Below, in pieces: positions 15,381 to 22,710 of a stretch of 24,867 nucleotides of DNA. The stretch covers positions 1 through 24,867 of the forward strand of contig CAZLIC010000071.1 of assembly GCA_964559535.1 (NCBI GenBank), given 5' to 3'. The translations under genes were made by a program, and so were the position numbers. Numbering within the stretch: the first letter of the stretch is position 1; each line of letters begins with the position of its first letter. The notes under the pieces are model-generated. The model saw only the letters and a list, made by a program, of their open reading frames with translations. It searched no databases and was not told the DNA's origin. The DNA is from CAZLIC01 sp964559535 (GTDB lineage Bacteria; Pseudomonadota; Alphaproteobacteria; Rhodobacterales; Rhodobacteraceae).

Positions 15381-15922
15381 TCCGCCGCGCGGCCCAGGCC
15401 GCGCTGCGCCCGGTTCGCCGCTTTCTGAGCGGCGAGCCGGGCGGCGGCGCGATCGAGCTGGTGCTGATCCTGCCGCTGGCCATGGGCATCTTCATGGCGT
15501 CGATGGAATCGGCCCTGTACATGACGCGGCAGATCATGCTGGACCGCGCCGTGGACATGACGGTGCGCGACCTGCGGCTGGGCGGCTATGCCAACCCCGA
15601 CGCGGCCCTGCTGAAGCAGGAAATCTGTGACCGCGCCACCGCCGTGCCCGACTGCGATTCAGAGATCCGGCTGGAACTGCGCCCGGTATCGACCACCACC
15701 TGGAACCTGCCCAATGAATCGATGCGCTGCGTGGACCAGTCCGAGGACATCAACATTCCCGATGATGCCAACCCCGGCATGCAGAACGAGCTGATGATCG
15801 TGCGCGTCTGCATCCGCCAGGACGCGATGTTCCCGGGAACCGGCATCGGCGAAGGCCTGTCGAACAGCCGGGGCCGCTATCGCATCATCTCTGTCGCCGC
15901 CTTCGTGAACGAACCGAGCTGA
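15377..15922 (+). CDS. TadE-like pseudopilin 1
   Basis: A 181-residue protein with a basic N-terminus and one membrane helix (ELVLILPLAMGIFMASMESALYM, about 27-49). Just before it, GEPG|GGAIE has a Gly followed five residues later by Glu, the arrangement of prepilin-peptidase-cleaved TadE/TadF pseudopilins. The rest, with four Cys and QIMLDRAVDMTVRDLRLGG, is predicted to be outside the cytoplasm. It overlaps the vWA gene by four bases (ATGA) and is followed by a second TadE-like gene after 9 bases, so the three are one operon. It probably acts in pilus assembly or as a minor pilin. The exact role is inferred from family only. Confidence 0.82.
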   Translation: MIRRAAQAALRPVRRFLSGEPGGGAIELVLILPLAMGIFMASMESALYMTRQIMLDRAVDMTVRDLRLGGYANPDAALLKQEICDRATAVPDCDSEIRLELRPVSTTTWNLPNESMRCVDQSEDINIPDDANPGMQNELMIVRVCIRQDAMFPGTGIGEGLSNSRGRYRIISVAAFVNEPS

Positions 15923-15931
15923 GGAGCCCCC

Positions 15932-16480
15932 ATGCGCCAGTTGCACCGCCTGCTGCGTCGCTTTGCCATGGGCGAGCAAGGCTACATGGTTGTCGAGGCG
16001 ACACTCATGCTGCCCTTCCTGTTCTGGGGCTATCTGGCGCTGTATTCCTACTGGGATGCCTACCGCGTGATGACCGACGTGCAGAAGGCGGCCTATACCA
16101 TCTCTGACCTGATCACGCGCCAGCAAACCCCGGTGAACGCCAACTTCATCAACGGCATGCGGCTGACCATGGATTCGATGCTGGGCGTCGGGCTGAACAC
16201 CGAGCTGCGCGTGACCAGCCTGACCTGGTCCGAAACCAACGGCCGCTACGAGGTGCTGTGGTCCAGCACGTCGGGAACGACGAACCCGCAGATGACCACG
16301 CCGGGGCTTATCCCGCTGCGGTCACAGATCCCTGAAATGTTCGACGGCGACACCGCCATCCTGGTCGAAACCTGGGTTGACTATGAACCGGCAATGACGC
16401 TGGGCGGCGTCGGCGACATGACCTTCGAAGAGTTCATCGTCACCCGTCCGCGTTTTGCGCCCAGCATCATCTGGCAGTAA
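15932..16480 (+). CDS. TadE-like pseudopilin 2
   Basis: A 182-residue protein with the same plan as its neighbour. A basic N-terminus (MRQLHRLLRRFAMGEQ) leads to GEQG|YMVVEATLMLPF, in which Glu lies five residues after Gly, as in processed pseudopilins. One helix (about 19-40) follows, then VMTDVQKAAYTISDLITRQ, typical of TadE/TadG proteins, and a C-terminal beta-rich part ending FAPSIIWQ. The ATG at 15932 has GAGGAG upstream. Last gene of the trio; its stop is 17 bases from the convergent purS stop. Confidence 0.82.
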   Translation: MRQLHRLLRRFAMGEQGYMVVEATLMLPFLFWGYLALYSYWDAYRVMTDVQKAAYTISDLITRQQTPVNANFINGMRLTMDSMLGVGLNTELRVTSLTWSETNGRYEVLWSSTSGTTNPQMTTPGLIPLRSQIPEMFDGDTAILVETWVDYEPAMTLGGVGDMTFEEFIVTRPRFAPSIIWQ

Positions 16481-16482
16481 CG

Positions 16483-16496
16483 CGCCTGCAAAGGCG
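16483..16496. terminator. Weak hairpin between convergent TadE-like gene and purS
   Basis: CGCCT-GCAA-AGGCG forms a 5-base stem with a GNRA-type loop in the 17-base gap between the two stops. It is short and lacks a U-tract, so convergent read-through is likely. Confidence 0.3.
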
Positions 16497-16497
16497 T

Positions 16498-16737
16498 TCA
16501 GGCGATCTCGACGCGGAACTTCTCGATCACCGTGTTGGCCAGCAGCCGCTCGCACATCGCCCGCACCTCGGCCTCGGCCGCGGCAGGGTCGGTTGTCGTC
16601 AGGTCCAGTTCGATCAGCTTGCCCTGGCGCACGCCGGCCACGCCCTGAAACCCCAGCGTCGCCAGCGCATGGCGCACCGCCTCGCCCTGCGGGTCCAGCA
16701 CGCCGTCCTTCAGCATCACTTCCACTCGCACCTTCAC
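16498..16737 (-). CDS. purS: Phosphoribosylformylglycinamidine synthase subunit PurS
   Basis: PurS (79 aa) is the small structural subunit that joins PurL and PurQ in the FGAM synthase complex, which makes FGAM from FGAR and glutamine. It begins MKVRVEVMLKDGVLDPQGEAVRHAL and ends VIEKFRVEIA, the classic PurS pattern. Length is normal. The start is the GTG at 16737, with AGGGGGA just before it, 12 bases after the purC stop. purQ, which often follows purS, is absent: the next gene downstream is on the opposite strand. Confidence 0.97.
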   Translation of the reverse strand: MKVRVEVMLKDGVLDPQGEAVRHALATLGFQGVAGVRQGKLIELDLTTTDPAAAEAEVRAMCERLLANTVIEKFRVEIA

Positions 16738-16749
16738 CGGCCGGTCCCC

Positions 16750-17496
16750 CTAGTTGATCAGCGTGGGCTTCGGCGCATGCGTCACGTTTGACGGCAGCAC
16801 GCCCAGACGCCGGGCCAGTTCGGTGTACACATCCGACAATTGCACCGTCTCGTGCCCGTCTCCCTCGGCCACACGCAAGTCCCACAACCGGCAGTTGTCG
16901 GGCGAAATCTCGTCGGCCACGATGATGCGCATGAAGTCGCCTTCCCAGATGCGCCCCACCTCGATGCGGAAATCGGCCAGCCGCAGGCCCACGCCCATCA
17001 TCACGCCCGACATGAAGTCGTTCACCCGCAACGCCAGCGCAATGATGTCATCCAGATCCTGCTGCCCGGCCCAGCCGAACGCCACGATATGCTCTTCGGC
17101 CACCAGCGGCGATTTCAGCTTGTCGTCCTTGTAGTAGTATTCGACAATCGGGCGCGGCAGCGGCGTGCCCTCGGGGATGCCCAGCCGTTCCGACATGTCG
17201 GCTGCGGCAAAGTTGCGCACCACAACCTCCAGCGGAATCATCTCGACCATGCGGACCAGCTGTTCGCGCATGTTCAGCCGCTTGATGAAATGCGTGGGCA
17301 CGCCAATGCCGTTCAGGCCCGACATGAAGAACTCGGACAGCCGGTTGTTCAGCACCCCGCGGCCCTCGACCGCGGCGTTGCCGCCCGTCTGCACCGACAC
17401 GTCCTCGTCCTTGAAGTACTGGATCAGCGTTCCCGGTTCTGGCCCTTCGTACAGGATCTTCGCCTGGCCTTCGTAGATCTTCTTGCGGCGTGCCAT
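16750..17496 (-). CDS. purC: Phosphoribosylaminoimidazole-succinocarboxamide synthase (PurC)
   Basis: PurC (248 aa) condenses CAIR with aspartate using ATP to form SAICAR in purine synthesis. The N-terminus ARRKKIYEGQAKILYEG is the nucleotide-binding start of SAICAR synthases, followed by FKDEDVSVQ, the IPLEVVVRNFAAADMSERLGI block, LADFRIEVGRIWEGDFMRIIVADEISPD (family signature with metal/substrate carboxylates) and the C-terminal WDLR. It is the short single-domain form usual in bacteria. The ATG is at 17496. It is the first gene of a purC-purS pair; an AT-containing GGGATATAGTCC near 17539-17550 may belong to the promoter. Confidence 0.98.
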   Translation of the reverse strand: MARRKKIYEGQAKILYEGPEPGTLIQYFKDEDVSVQTGGNAAVEGRGVLNNRLSEFFMSGLNGIGVPTHFIKRLNMREQLVRMVEMIPLEVVVRNFAAADMSERLGIPEGTPLPRPIVEYYYKDDKLKSPLVAEEHIVAFGWAGQQDLDDIIALALRVNDFMSGVMMGVGLRLADFRIEVGRIWEGDFMRIIVADEISPDNCRLWDLRVAEGDGHETVQLSDVYTELARRLGVLPSNVTHAPKPTLIN

Positions 17497-17583
17497 GAAA
17501 GCCCCTTGCGGCGCAAACCCGGGTCGGGGCGCCTGTCGCCCGGGATATAGTCCAACCGGCAGGGGGTCGCAAGGACGGCGGGG

Positions 17584-18033
17584 TCAGCCCGGCCCTTCCA
17601 GGATGGCAATCACGTCGCGGATATCGGCCAGCTTCGCGGGCGGCACGCCGAACCAGGCGGCGATACCGCCCAGCACATCGGCCGTCCTCGCGTCAATCCG
17701 TCCGGCCACATGCGCGGCCCGCACCGCCAGCGTCAGCGCGGTGTCGGCCAGTGCGCGGGTGAACACCGGCTGCAGGTCTGAAAGCACCCGGTCAGGGCCA
17801 CGCAGGGCGATGCTGCGCAGGGTCAGCACCGCCATCTCCTCGACGGCCGCCGGACCGAACCCGGCAAACACCGGCGCCGTTGCCGCAACCATCCGCAGCC
17901 GCGCCAGCGTTTCGGCAGGCATCTGCCCTTCGGGCGCCAGCGCCACCACCATCACCGCCAGCACCGCCCGGGCCCGCGCGGGTTCGGCCCGGGCGATGCC
18001 CATGTCCTGCCGAAGTTCTGCGTGCTGTCCCAT
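17584..18033 (-). CDS. TerB-like domain protein
   Basis: A 149-residue soluble all-helical protein resembling the tellurite-resistance TerB superfamily. Residues about 22-50 have MVVALAPEGQMPAETLARLRMV and the C-terminal half has LTLAVRAAHVAGRIDARTADVLGGIAAWFGV, like the repeated helix-loop-helix of TerB with its usual acidic metal-binding residues partly lost. I chose the ATG at 18033, preceded by GGGGAAGG; the ATG at 18063 is a longer alternative with a weaker site. It is divergent from the F1-ATPase zeta gene over 142 bases and ends 88 bases before purC. No tellurite genes are nearby, so a resistance function is not implied. Family assignment is moderate. Confidence 0.6.
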   Translation of the reverse strand: MGQHAELRQDMGIARAEPARARAVLAVMVVALAPEGQMPAETLARLRMVAATAPVFAGFGPAAVEEMAVLTLRSIALRGPDRVLSDLQPVFTRALADTALTLAVRAAHVAGRIDARTADVLGGIAAWFGVPPAKLADIRDVIAILEGPG

Positions 18034-18175
18034 GGCCTTCCCCTGCCCCTGTCCGACCAGCATCCCCGCAAAGCAGGGCGAAAATAGGGCCGCGGGACGA
18101 TGCGTCGCAGCGGGCTTGCGGCAGGGCCGCGGCGCGCGCATATAGGCGCCGCCAACCGCAGCAGGAGCGCCGCCC

Positions 18176-18490
18176 GTGACCACTTTCGATGATCGCGAAA
18201 CCGCCTTCGAGAACAAGTTTGCCCACGACGCCGAAATGCAGTTCCGCGCCGTGGCGCGCCGGAACAAGCTGACCGGGCTGTGGGCGGCCGAGCTGATGGG
18301 CAAGGCGGGGCAGGATGCCGCCGACTATGCCATGACCGTGGTGCAGGCCGACTTCGAGGAAGCGGGCGACGACGACGTGGTGCGCAAGCTGGTGGCCGAC
18401 CTGGCCGGCAAGGCCACGGCAGAACAGGTGAAGGCCAAACTGGCCGAACTGCTGCCCGTGGCCAAGACCCAGCTGATGAACGAAGTCTGA
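18176..18490 (+). CDS. F1F0-ATPase zeta subunit (DUF1476)
   Basis: A 104-residue protein of the DUF1476 family, identified in Paracoccus denitrificans as the zeta subunit that inhibits the F1-ATPase, limiting ATP hydrolysis. It starts MTTFDDRETAFENKFAHDAEMQFRAVARRNKLTGLWAAELMG, nearly the family consensus; the N-terminal part is the inhibitory segment. ADFEEAGDDDVVRKLVADL follows and the length is typical. The start is the GTG at 18176 with AGGAG about 9 bases upstream. It is a single gene, followed by a strong hairpin and then bmt. Confidence 0.94.
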   Translation: MTTFDDRETAFENKFAHDAEMQFRAVARRNKLTGLWAAELMGKAGQDAADYAMTVVQADFEEAGDDDVVRKLVADLAGKATAEQVKAKLAELLPVAKTQLMNEV

Positions 18491-18499
18491 GCGCCAGCC

Positions 18500-18522
18500 G
18501 CGGCAGACATGCGGTCTGCCGC
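18500..18522 (+). terminator. Hairpin after the zeta-subunit gene
   Basis: GCGGCAGAC-ATGCG-GTCTGCCGC is a perfect 9-base stem with a 5-base loop, starting 10 bases past the stop. A second hairpin (GCCCTGCC at 18554-18561 with GGCAGGGC at 18572-18579) follows before bmt. Poor U-tracts, but together they probably separate the two genes. Confidence 0.55.
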
Positions 18523-18601
18523 ATGATCTTCATGCATCGCTTTCCATTGCCCTGCCCTGCCCGCCATGGCAGGCAGGGCTGATCCACTTCCGGGGAACCC
18601 C

Positions 18602-19615
18602 ATGTCCGACGTGCTTGCCCGCCTCCTGTCCTCGCGTGACTGGCTTCTGGCCGATGGCGCCACCGGGACGAACCTGTTCAACATGGGGCTTGAGGCCGGC
18701 GAGCCGCCCGAGATGTGGAACGCGGACCACCCCGACCGCATCCGCGCGCTGTACGCGGGGGCGGTCGATGCCGGGTCGGACCTGTTCCTGACCAATTCGT
18801 TCGGCGGCAACGCCAGCCGGCTGCGCCTGCACGGTGCCGAGGGACGGGTGCGCGAGCTGAACCGCATCGCTGCCGAGATCGGCCGCGATGTGGCCGACAA
18901 GGCCGGCAGGCCGGTGGTGGTGGCCGGGTCGGTGGGGCCTACCGGCGACATTTTCGTGCCGATGGGCACGCTGACCCATTCCGCCGCGGTGGAGATGTTT
19001 CACGAACAGGCCGAGGGGCTGAAAGAGGGCGGCGCCGACGTTCTGTGGGTGGAAACCATGTCGGCGCCCGAGGAATACAAGGCCGCGGCCGAAGCCGCGG
19101 CACTGGCGGGGATGCCCTGGTGCGGCACCATGAGCTTTGACACCGCCGGTCGTACGATGATGGGCGTCACCTCGGCACAGATGGCCGACATGGTGGAGAA
19201 GCTGCCCAATTCGCCCCTGGCCTTTGGCGCCAACTGCGGCGTCGGCGCGTCCGACCTGTTGCGCACAGTCCTGGGCTTCGCCGCGCAGGGCACCGAACGT
19301 CCGCTGATCGCCAAGGGCAACGCAGGGATTCCCAAGTACCACGATGGCCACATCCACTATGACGGCACGCCCGCGCTGATGGCCGAATACGCCGTGCTGG
19401 CGCGCGATGCGGGCGTGCGCATCATCGGCGGCTGCTGCGGCACCGCGCCCGACCACCTGCGCGCCATGCGCGCGGCGCTGGAAGAGCGCGCCCCCGGCCC
19501 GCGCCCCACGCTGGAGGCCATCGCCGGGGCGCTGGGCGCCTTCTCCTCGGCCTCGGACGGCACCGGAGACGACGCCAATGCGCCGCGCCGCGAACGCCGC
19601 GGGCGGCGGGGCTGA
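18602..19615 (+). CDS. bmt: Betaine-homocysteine S-methyltransferase
   Basis: A 337-residue cytoplasmic zinc enzyme transferring a methyl group from glycine betaine to homocysteine, giving dimethylglycine and methionine. The N-terminal DGATGTNLFNMGL (18-30) is the homocysteine-binding start of the family, followed by TNSFGGNASRL and AGSVGPTGDI. The zinc ligands are Cys212 (GANCGVG) and Cys278-Cys279 (GGCCGT). Blocks such as VLWVETMSAPEEY and GNAGIPKYHDGHIHYDGTP match the bacterial betaine-type (Bmt) group rather than cobalamin MetH, of which only this domain is present. The ATG at 18602 has GGGGAA upstream; the start 12 codons earlier lacks one. The tail (about 320-337) is Arg/Gly/Asp low complexity. 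Its stop is three bases from the convergent unknown gene. Confidence 0.92.
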   Translation: MSDVLARLLSSRDWLLADGATGTNLFNMGLEAGEPPEMWNADHPDRIRALYAGAVDAGSDLFLTNSFGGNASRLRLHGAEGRVRELNRIAAEIGRDVADKAGRPVVVAGSVGPTGDIFVPMGTLTHSAAVEMFHEQAEGLKEGGADVLWVETMSAPEEYKAAAEAAALAGMPWCGTMSFDTAGRTMMGVTSAQMADMVEKLPNSPLAFGANCGVGASDLLRTVLGFAAQGTERPLIAKGNAGIPKYHDGHIHYDGTPALMAEYAVLARDAGVRIIGGCCGTAPDHLRAMRAALEERAPGPRPTLEAIAGALGAFSSASDGTGDDANAPRRERRGRRG

Positions 19616-19618
19616 CCA

Positions 19619-20659
19619 TCAGTAGTCGTGGATATGTTCCACCGGCAGGCCGCTGCGCAGCGCGGCGGTCAGCGCGGGCACTTTCACCAGCATCAGGTGC
19701 CGCGTGCCCGTGTTGCCCTGCCGTGGCAGGCTGCGCAGCGCGCCGTCCAGAAACCGCCCTTCGGTGATCGCGGTGAACAGGATGTCGTCGTTGCCAGCAA
19801 TCTCGACGAAATCGCCGCCCTTTACCGCCACCTGCCGCGCGATGTCGGTAAAGGCGCGATACCGCGGCGTCTCGATCTCGGTGCCTTCGGGGCGTTCGGC
19901 CACGATGGCCACGCCGTCGATGTCCAGCAACTCGCCCTCGGTCAGCCCCTTCACCACCGACCGCATGGTCAGCCGGTCGGCCCCCACATTCGCCACCGCG
20001 GCGGCAATCACCTGCGCATAGGCGGCCTTCACGCCGTACTCGATGCCCAGCGCCACTGCCCGTTCCCGGTCGCGCAGCACACCCGTATCGGCCGCCCGCA
20101 GCGCCGCCGCGTCGGCGGTGAAATCCCAGCGGTACCAGGGCACCTGCTGCAGGAACACCGCATAGTCCGCTGCCTGCCGCGCCGAAAGGTCATCCAGCGG
20201 CGCCCTGGCATCGCCGCGCAGCAGGATGAATACCCGCCCCACCGTCTCCTCATAGGCCGCCTTCAGCAGCAGCTCCGCGGTGAACGACACGCCGATGGTG
20301 TAGACCATCTGCTTGGTCGGCCAGTCCACCCCGCCATGCGCGGGCGCCGCCTCCGACAGCGCGCACAGCGACGACCAGAACCCGCCGATCGCCCGCAGGA
20401 AACCGTAGTCATGCGGATCGCCCTGCGCGATCACCGCGCCATAATCGGCATATGCATGCACGATGTGCCATTCCGGATAGGTCAGCAGGGTGCGCGATTC
20501 CGCCCGCCGCTCGGCCTCGGGCAGGATGGCGGCATAGGCGGCGGGCTCGCCCGACCCGCGGCACATGGTTTCGACCCAGGCCACGGGCGACAGAAGCCCG
20601 ATCACCACCACCAGCAGCAGCAGCACCAGCCGCCGCACCTGTCGCAACACCCACCTCAC
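19619..20659 (-). CDS. Unknown membrane-anchored protein (346 aa)
   Basis: I do not recognise a family. The N-terminus has one strong hydrophobic helix (about 11-29, LVLLLLVVVIGLLSPVAWV) after a basic stretch, so the rest is probably periplasmic. Recurrent features are ESRTLLTYPEWHIVHAYADYG, GFWSSLCALSEA, KQMVYTIGVSFTAELLLKAAYEETVGR and VPWYRWDF, all aromatic- and His-rich, which looks conserved rather than random. A C-terminal strand-rich region starts near GGDFVEIAGNDDILFTAITEG. The GTG at 20659 overlaps the stop of the upstream membrane-protein gene (GTGA), and that gene overlaps the FAD oxidase, so the three are co-translated. I infer a partner of the flavoenzyme, perhaps in membrane anchoring or electron transfer. 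Confidence 0.8.
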   Translation of the reverse strand: MRWVLRQVRRLVLLLLVVVIGLLSPVAWVETMCRGSGEPAAYAAILPEAERRAESRTLLTYPEWHIVHAYADYGAVIAQGDPHDYGFLRAIGGFWSSLCALSEAAPAHGGVDWPTKQMVYTIGVSFTAELLLKAAYEETVGRVFILLRGDARAPLDDLSARQAADYAVFLQQVPWYRWDFTADAAALRAADTGVLRDRERAVALGIEYGVKAAYAQVIAAAVANVGADRLTMRSVVKGLTEGELLDIDGVAIVAERPEGTEIETPRYRAFTDIARQVAVKGGDFVEIAGNDDILFTAITEGRFLDGALRSLPRQGNTGTRHLMLVKVPALTAALRSGLPVEHIHDY

Positions 20660-21096
20660 CGCGTCAGCCCCCGCCCCTTCAGACCCATGAACAGCGCAAT
20701 CCCGCCCAGCGCGATATGCGGCGTGTTGGCCAGGATCTTGAACCCGAAATCCAGGTCCTGAATGCCGTAGAAGCAGATGCCCAGGTCCAGGAACCCGCTG
20801 CCGGTGGCCAGCCCCAGCGCCCCGTCCGCCAGATACAGCGTGCCGAACCACGTCAGGAACCGCCGCGCCGCCCGCCCCGTCAGCACCGCCGAAACCCCCG
20901 CCCAGATGGCCGAGCCGAGGTGCAGCAGGTCGTCATAGATATCCAGCGCGAAGATGCCGAAGGTGCGGCCGTAGTCATCGGTCAGACCAGGAACGTAGTT
21001 CAGCGACGCCACCGCCGACAGCACCACGAAATAGCCGAAGGCGGTGATCCGCTGCGGCCTGTCAGGGGCTACAGCTTCGCCAGATACGTATCCCAC
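20656..21096 (-). CDS. Four-helix membrane protein (DUF4383-like)
   Basis: A 146-residue integral membrane protein with four predicted helices at about 18-36, 52-73, 79-98 and 119-140. The layout, with PHIALGGIALFMGL at the end and LLHLGSAIWAGVSAVL in the middle, recalls DUF4383-type proteins, but I rate the assignment as tentative. It contains NYVPGLTDDYGRTFGIFALDIYDD between helices. I used the GTG at 21096, giving a 28-base overlap with the FAD oxidase; a later start is possible but would cut into the first helix. It overlaps the next gene by four bases. No His pair pattern clear enough to call heme binding is present, though His residues occur in the second and fourth helices. Confidence 0.75.
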   Translation of the reverse strand: MGYVSGEAVAPDRPQRITAFGYFVVLSAVASLNYVPGLTDDYGRTFGIFALDIYDDLLHLGSAIWAGVSAVLTGRAARRFLTWFGTLYLADGALGLATGSGFLDLGICFYGIQDLDFGFKILANTPHIALGGIALFMGLKGRGLTR

Positions 21097-22544
21097 AGCG
21101 CATTCCTGAACAGCAATCCCGGGTCCACCCGGCGTTTCAACGATACCAGATCGGCGGCACGGGGATAGACGGTTTGGAACTGTCTGTCCGTGGCATGCAG
21201 CCGGTACGGCAGGTAGTGGGCCCCGCCCATGCCCGCCACTGCATCCACCATGGCCCGCGTCATCCGCGCCATGTCGCCTTCTGCCCGCGGCGACATTTCC
21301 TGGCTGAACAGCAGCACCGCGGCAATGCGCGGGCCCTGCGGGGCATAGGACAAGAGCGCGGTCGCGTCCCGTTCCACCCAGCGCAGCGTCACGTTCAGCA
21401 ACTCCTGGTACGACTGCGGAATGATCGCCCGGCAGGCGGCCAGGAAATCGCCGAACCGCTCGGGCGCCACAAAGTATTCGTGCAGGATGTCGGTGCGCGT
21501 CGGGTCGCGGTCGTCCAGCGTGATGACAGGCTCGTTCATCAGGCTTGACCGGCTGCTGGCCCCCGCCAGCGCCGCGCCGATGCCGGTTTCAATGCCCCAG
21601 CGCCGCCGTTTCACCCATTCGTTGTCCAGCTGCTCGCGGAAGATGTGGCGCGATACCTTCGACAGCCAGCCCGACCCGGCAGCGGGCGGCACCTCGCCCT
21701 CAACCGGGCGGTAGGTTACCAGCATGGCATCCTGAAAGAACGCCCCCCGGTCCACGTTCAACCGGCCATAGGCCATCGGCACAGCCTTGACAGCCGCGGG
21801 AAAGGCGGTGCCGAAGGCCTCGGCCTCCATCACCTCGAAGGTGGGTTCCAGCAGGGCGTTCGGCACCGCCTCGACCTCCATCTCGGTCAGGATGCCGATC
21901 AGGCCATAGCCCCCCATCGCCGCCGCAAACAGGTCGGCGTTTTCGGTGCGGGAGGCGGTGATGTGGCTGCCGTCGGCCAGCAGCATCTTCACGCTGCGCA
22001 CGGTGCTGCCCATCGGGCCATACGCCGTGGGCCAGCCATGCGCGCCCACCGAAAACGTCGAGGCCACGCCGAAGTCGGCGTTCGACTGCATCACCTTGGG
22101 CGACAAACCCATGGGGTCCAGCGCCGCGATCACCTGGTGCCAGCGCGCGCCCGCATGCACGCGGTAGGTCAGTTCCCCCTGCGCCCCCGGCTGCAGCCAG
22201 CCGCTGTCAAAGCTGATCGCATGGCCGTCCCGCGGGATCGCCTGCCCCCCCATCGTGTGCCGCGCCGCGCTGGCCGCTACCGGCCGCCCCGCTGCCGCCG
22301 CCTCTTTCAGTTCCGCCCGCAACGCCGCCAGCAACGCCTCGCCGGGGTCCTCGGTGCGGGTGATGTGACGGAAGATGGGCGTCTCGCTCAGCAGGGATGC
22401 GTCGTTCAGCACGCCCTCGCCCCCCGCAGACCGCACCAGCCCCACGCCATCGGGCGAAGGCCCGCCCGACCCCACCCACCGCGCCCCCGCAACCCCCACC
22501 GCTGCCCCCCCCAAGGCCAGCGCCGCCCGCCGCGTGAATGCCAT
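21069..22544 (-). CDS. Exported FAD-linked oxidase (lactone/aldonolactone oxidase-like)
   Basis: A 491-residue flavoenzyme of the VAO/PCMH family. The N-terminus MAFTRRAALALGGAAVGVAGA resembles a Tat signal (RR at 5-6), so the folded enzyme is probably exported to the periplasm. The PCMH FAD-binding domain spans about 55-230: ARHTMGGQ with His96, a likely site for covalent FAD attachment, then VHAGARWHQVIAAL and FSVGAHGWPTAYGPMGSTVRSV. The C-terminal substrate part ends LVSLKRRVDPGLLFRN, like D-arabinono-1,4-lactone oxidase and related sugar-lactone or alditol oxidases. The ATG at 22544 has GGAGGGG before it. It heads an overlapping unit with two membrane proteins of unknown function. Substrate unknown; a sugar derivative is the first guess. 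Confidence 0.87.
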   Translation of the reverse strand: MAFTRRAALALGGAAVGVAGARWVGSGGPSPDGVGLVRSAGGEGVLNDASLLSETPIFRHITRTEDPGEALLAALRAELKEAAAAGRPVAASAARHTMGGQAIPRDGHAISFDSGWLQPGAQGELTYRVHAGARWHQVIAALDPMGLSPKVMQSNADFGVASTFSVGAHGWPTAYGPMGSTVRSVKMLLADGSHITASRTENADLFAAAMGGYGLIGILTEMEVEAVPNALLEPTFEVMEAEAFGTAFPAAVKAVPMAYGRLNVDRGAFFQDAMLVTYRPVEGEVPPAAGSGWLSKVSRHIFREQLDNEWVKRRRWGIETGIGAALAGASSRSSLMNEPVITLDDRDPTRTDILHEYFVAPERFGDFLAACRAIIPQSYQELLNVTLRWVERDATALLSYAPQGPRIAAVLLFSQEMSPRAEGDMARMTRAMVDAVAGMGGAHYLPYRLHATDRQFQTVYPRAADLVSLKRRVDPGLLFRNALWDTYLAKL

Positions 22545-22653
22545 GCCACCCCTCCGTTTTGCCGCAGAGTGCCGGGGTTGGGCGCGCTTGAACAGGCAGG
22601 ATTGCCTGACCTGCCGCGCTCTTCAAAGCGGAAGCCCGCAAATGGACGCGCTT

Positions 22654-22671
22654 CCCTTTCTCAAGAAAGGG
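22654..22671. terminator. Hairpin between denD-like gene and FAD oxidase
   Basis: CCCTTTC-TCAA-GAAAGGG is a perfect 7-base stem, extendable by CTTC/GAAG after a two-base bulge. It lies 40 bases past the stop of the dehydrogenase gene and 110 bases before the FAD oxidase start, suggesting separate transcripts. Confidence 0.45.
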
Positions 22672-22710
22672 GGAAGGAGGTGCCTTGCCAGAGAGCGGAA
22701 GTCCCGCGCC

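Noticed and set aside
14507..15922. A long plus-strand frame overlapping the vWA gene and entering the first TadE-like gene
   Set aside because: The part over the vWA gene is a frame-shifted shadow with Arg/His-rich sequence. The real gene starts at 15377 with its own overlap start.
18490..18602. Possible SAM/SAH-type riboswitch before bmt
   Set aside because: The hairpins fit terminators after the zeta gene. I could not find a conserved riboswitch core in this short stretch.
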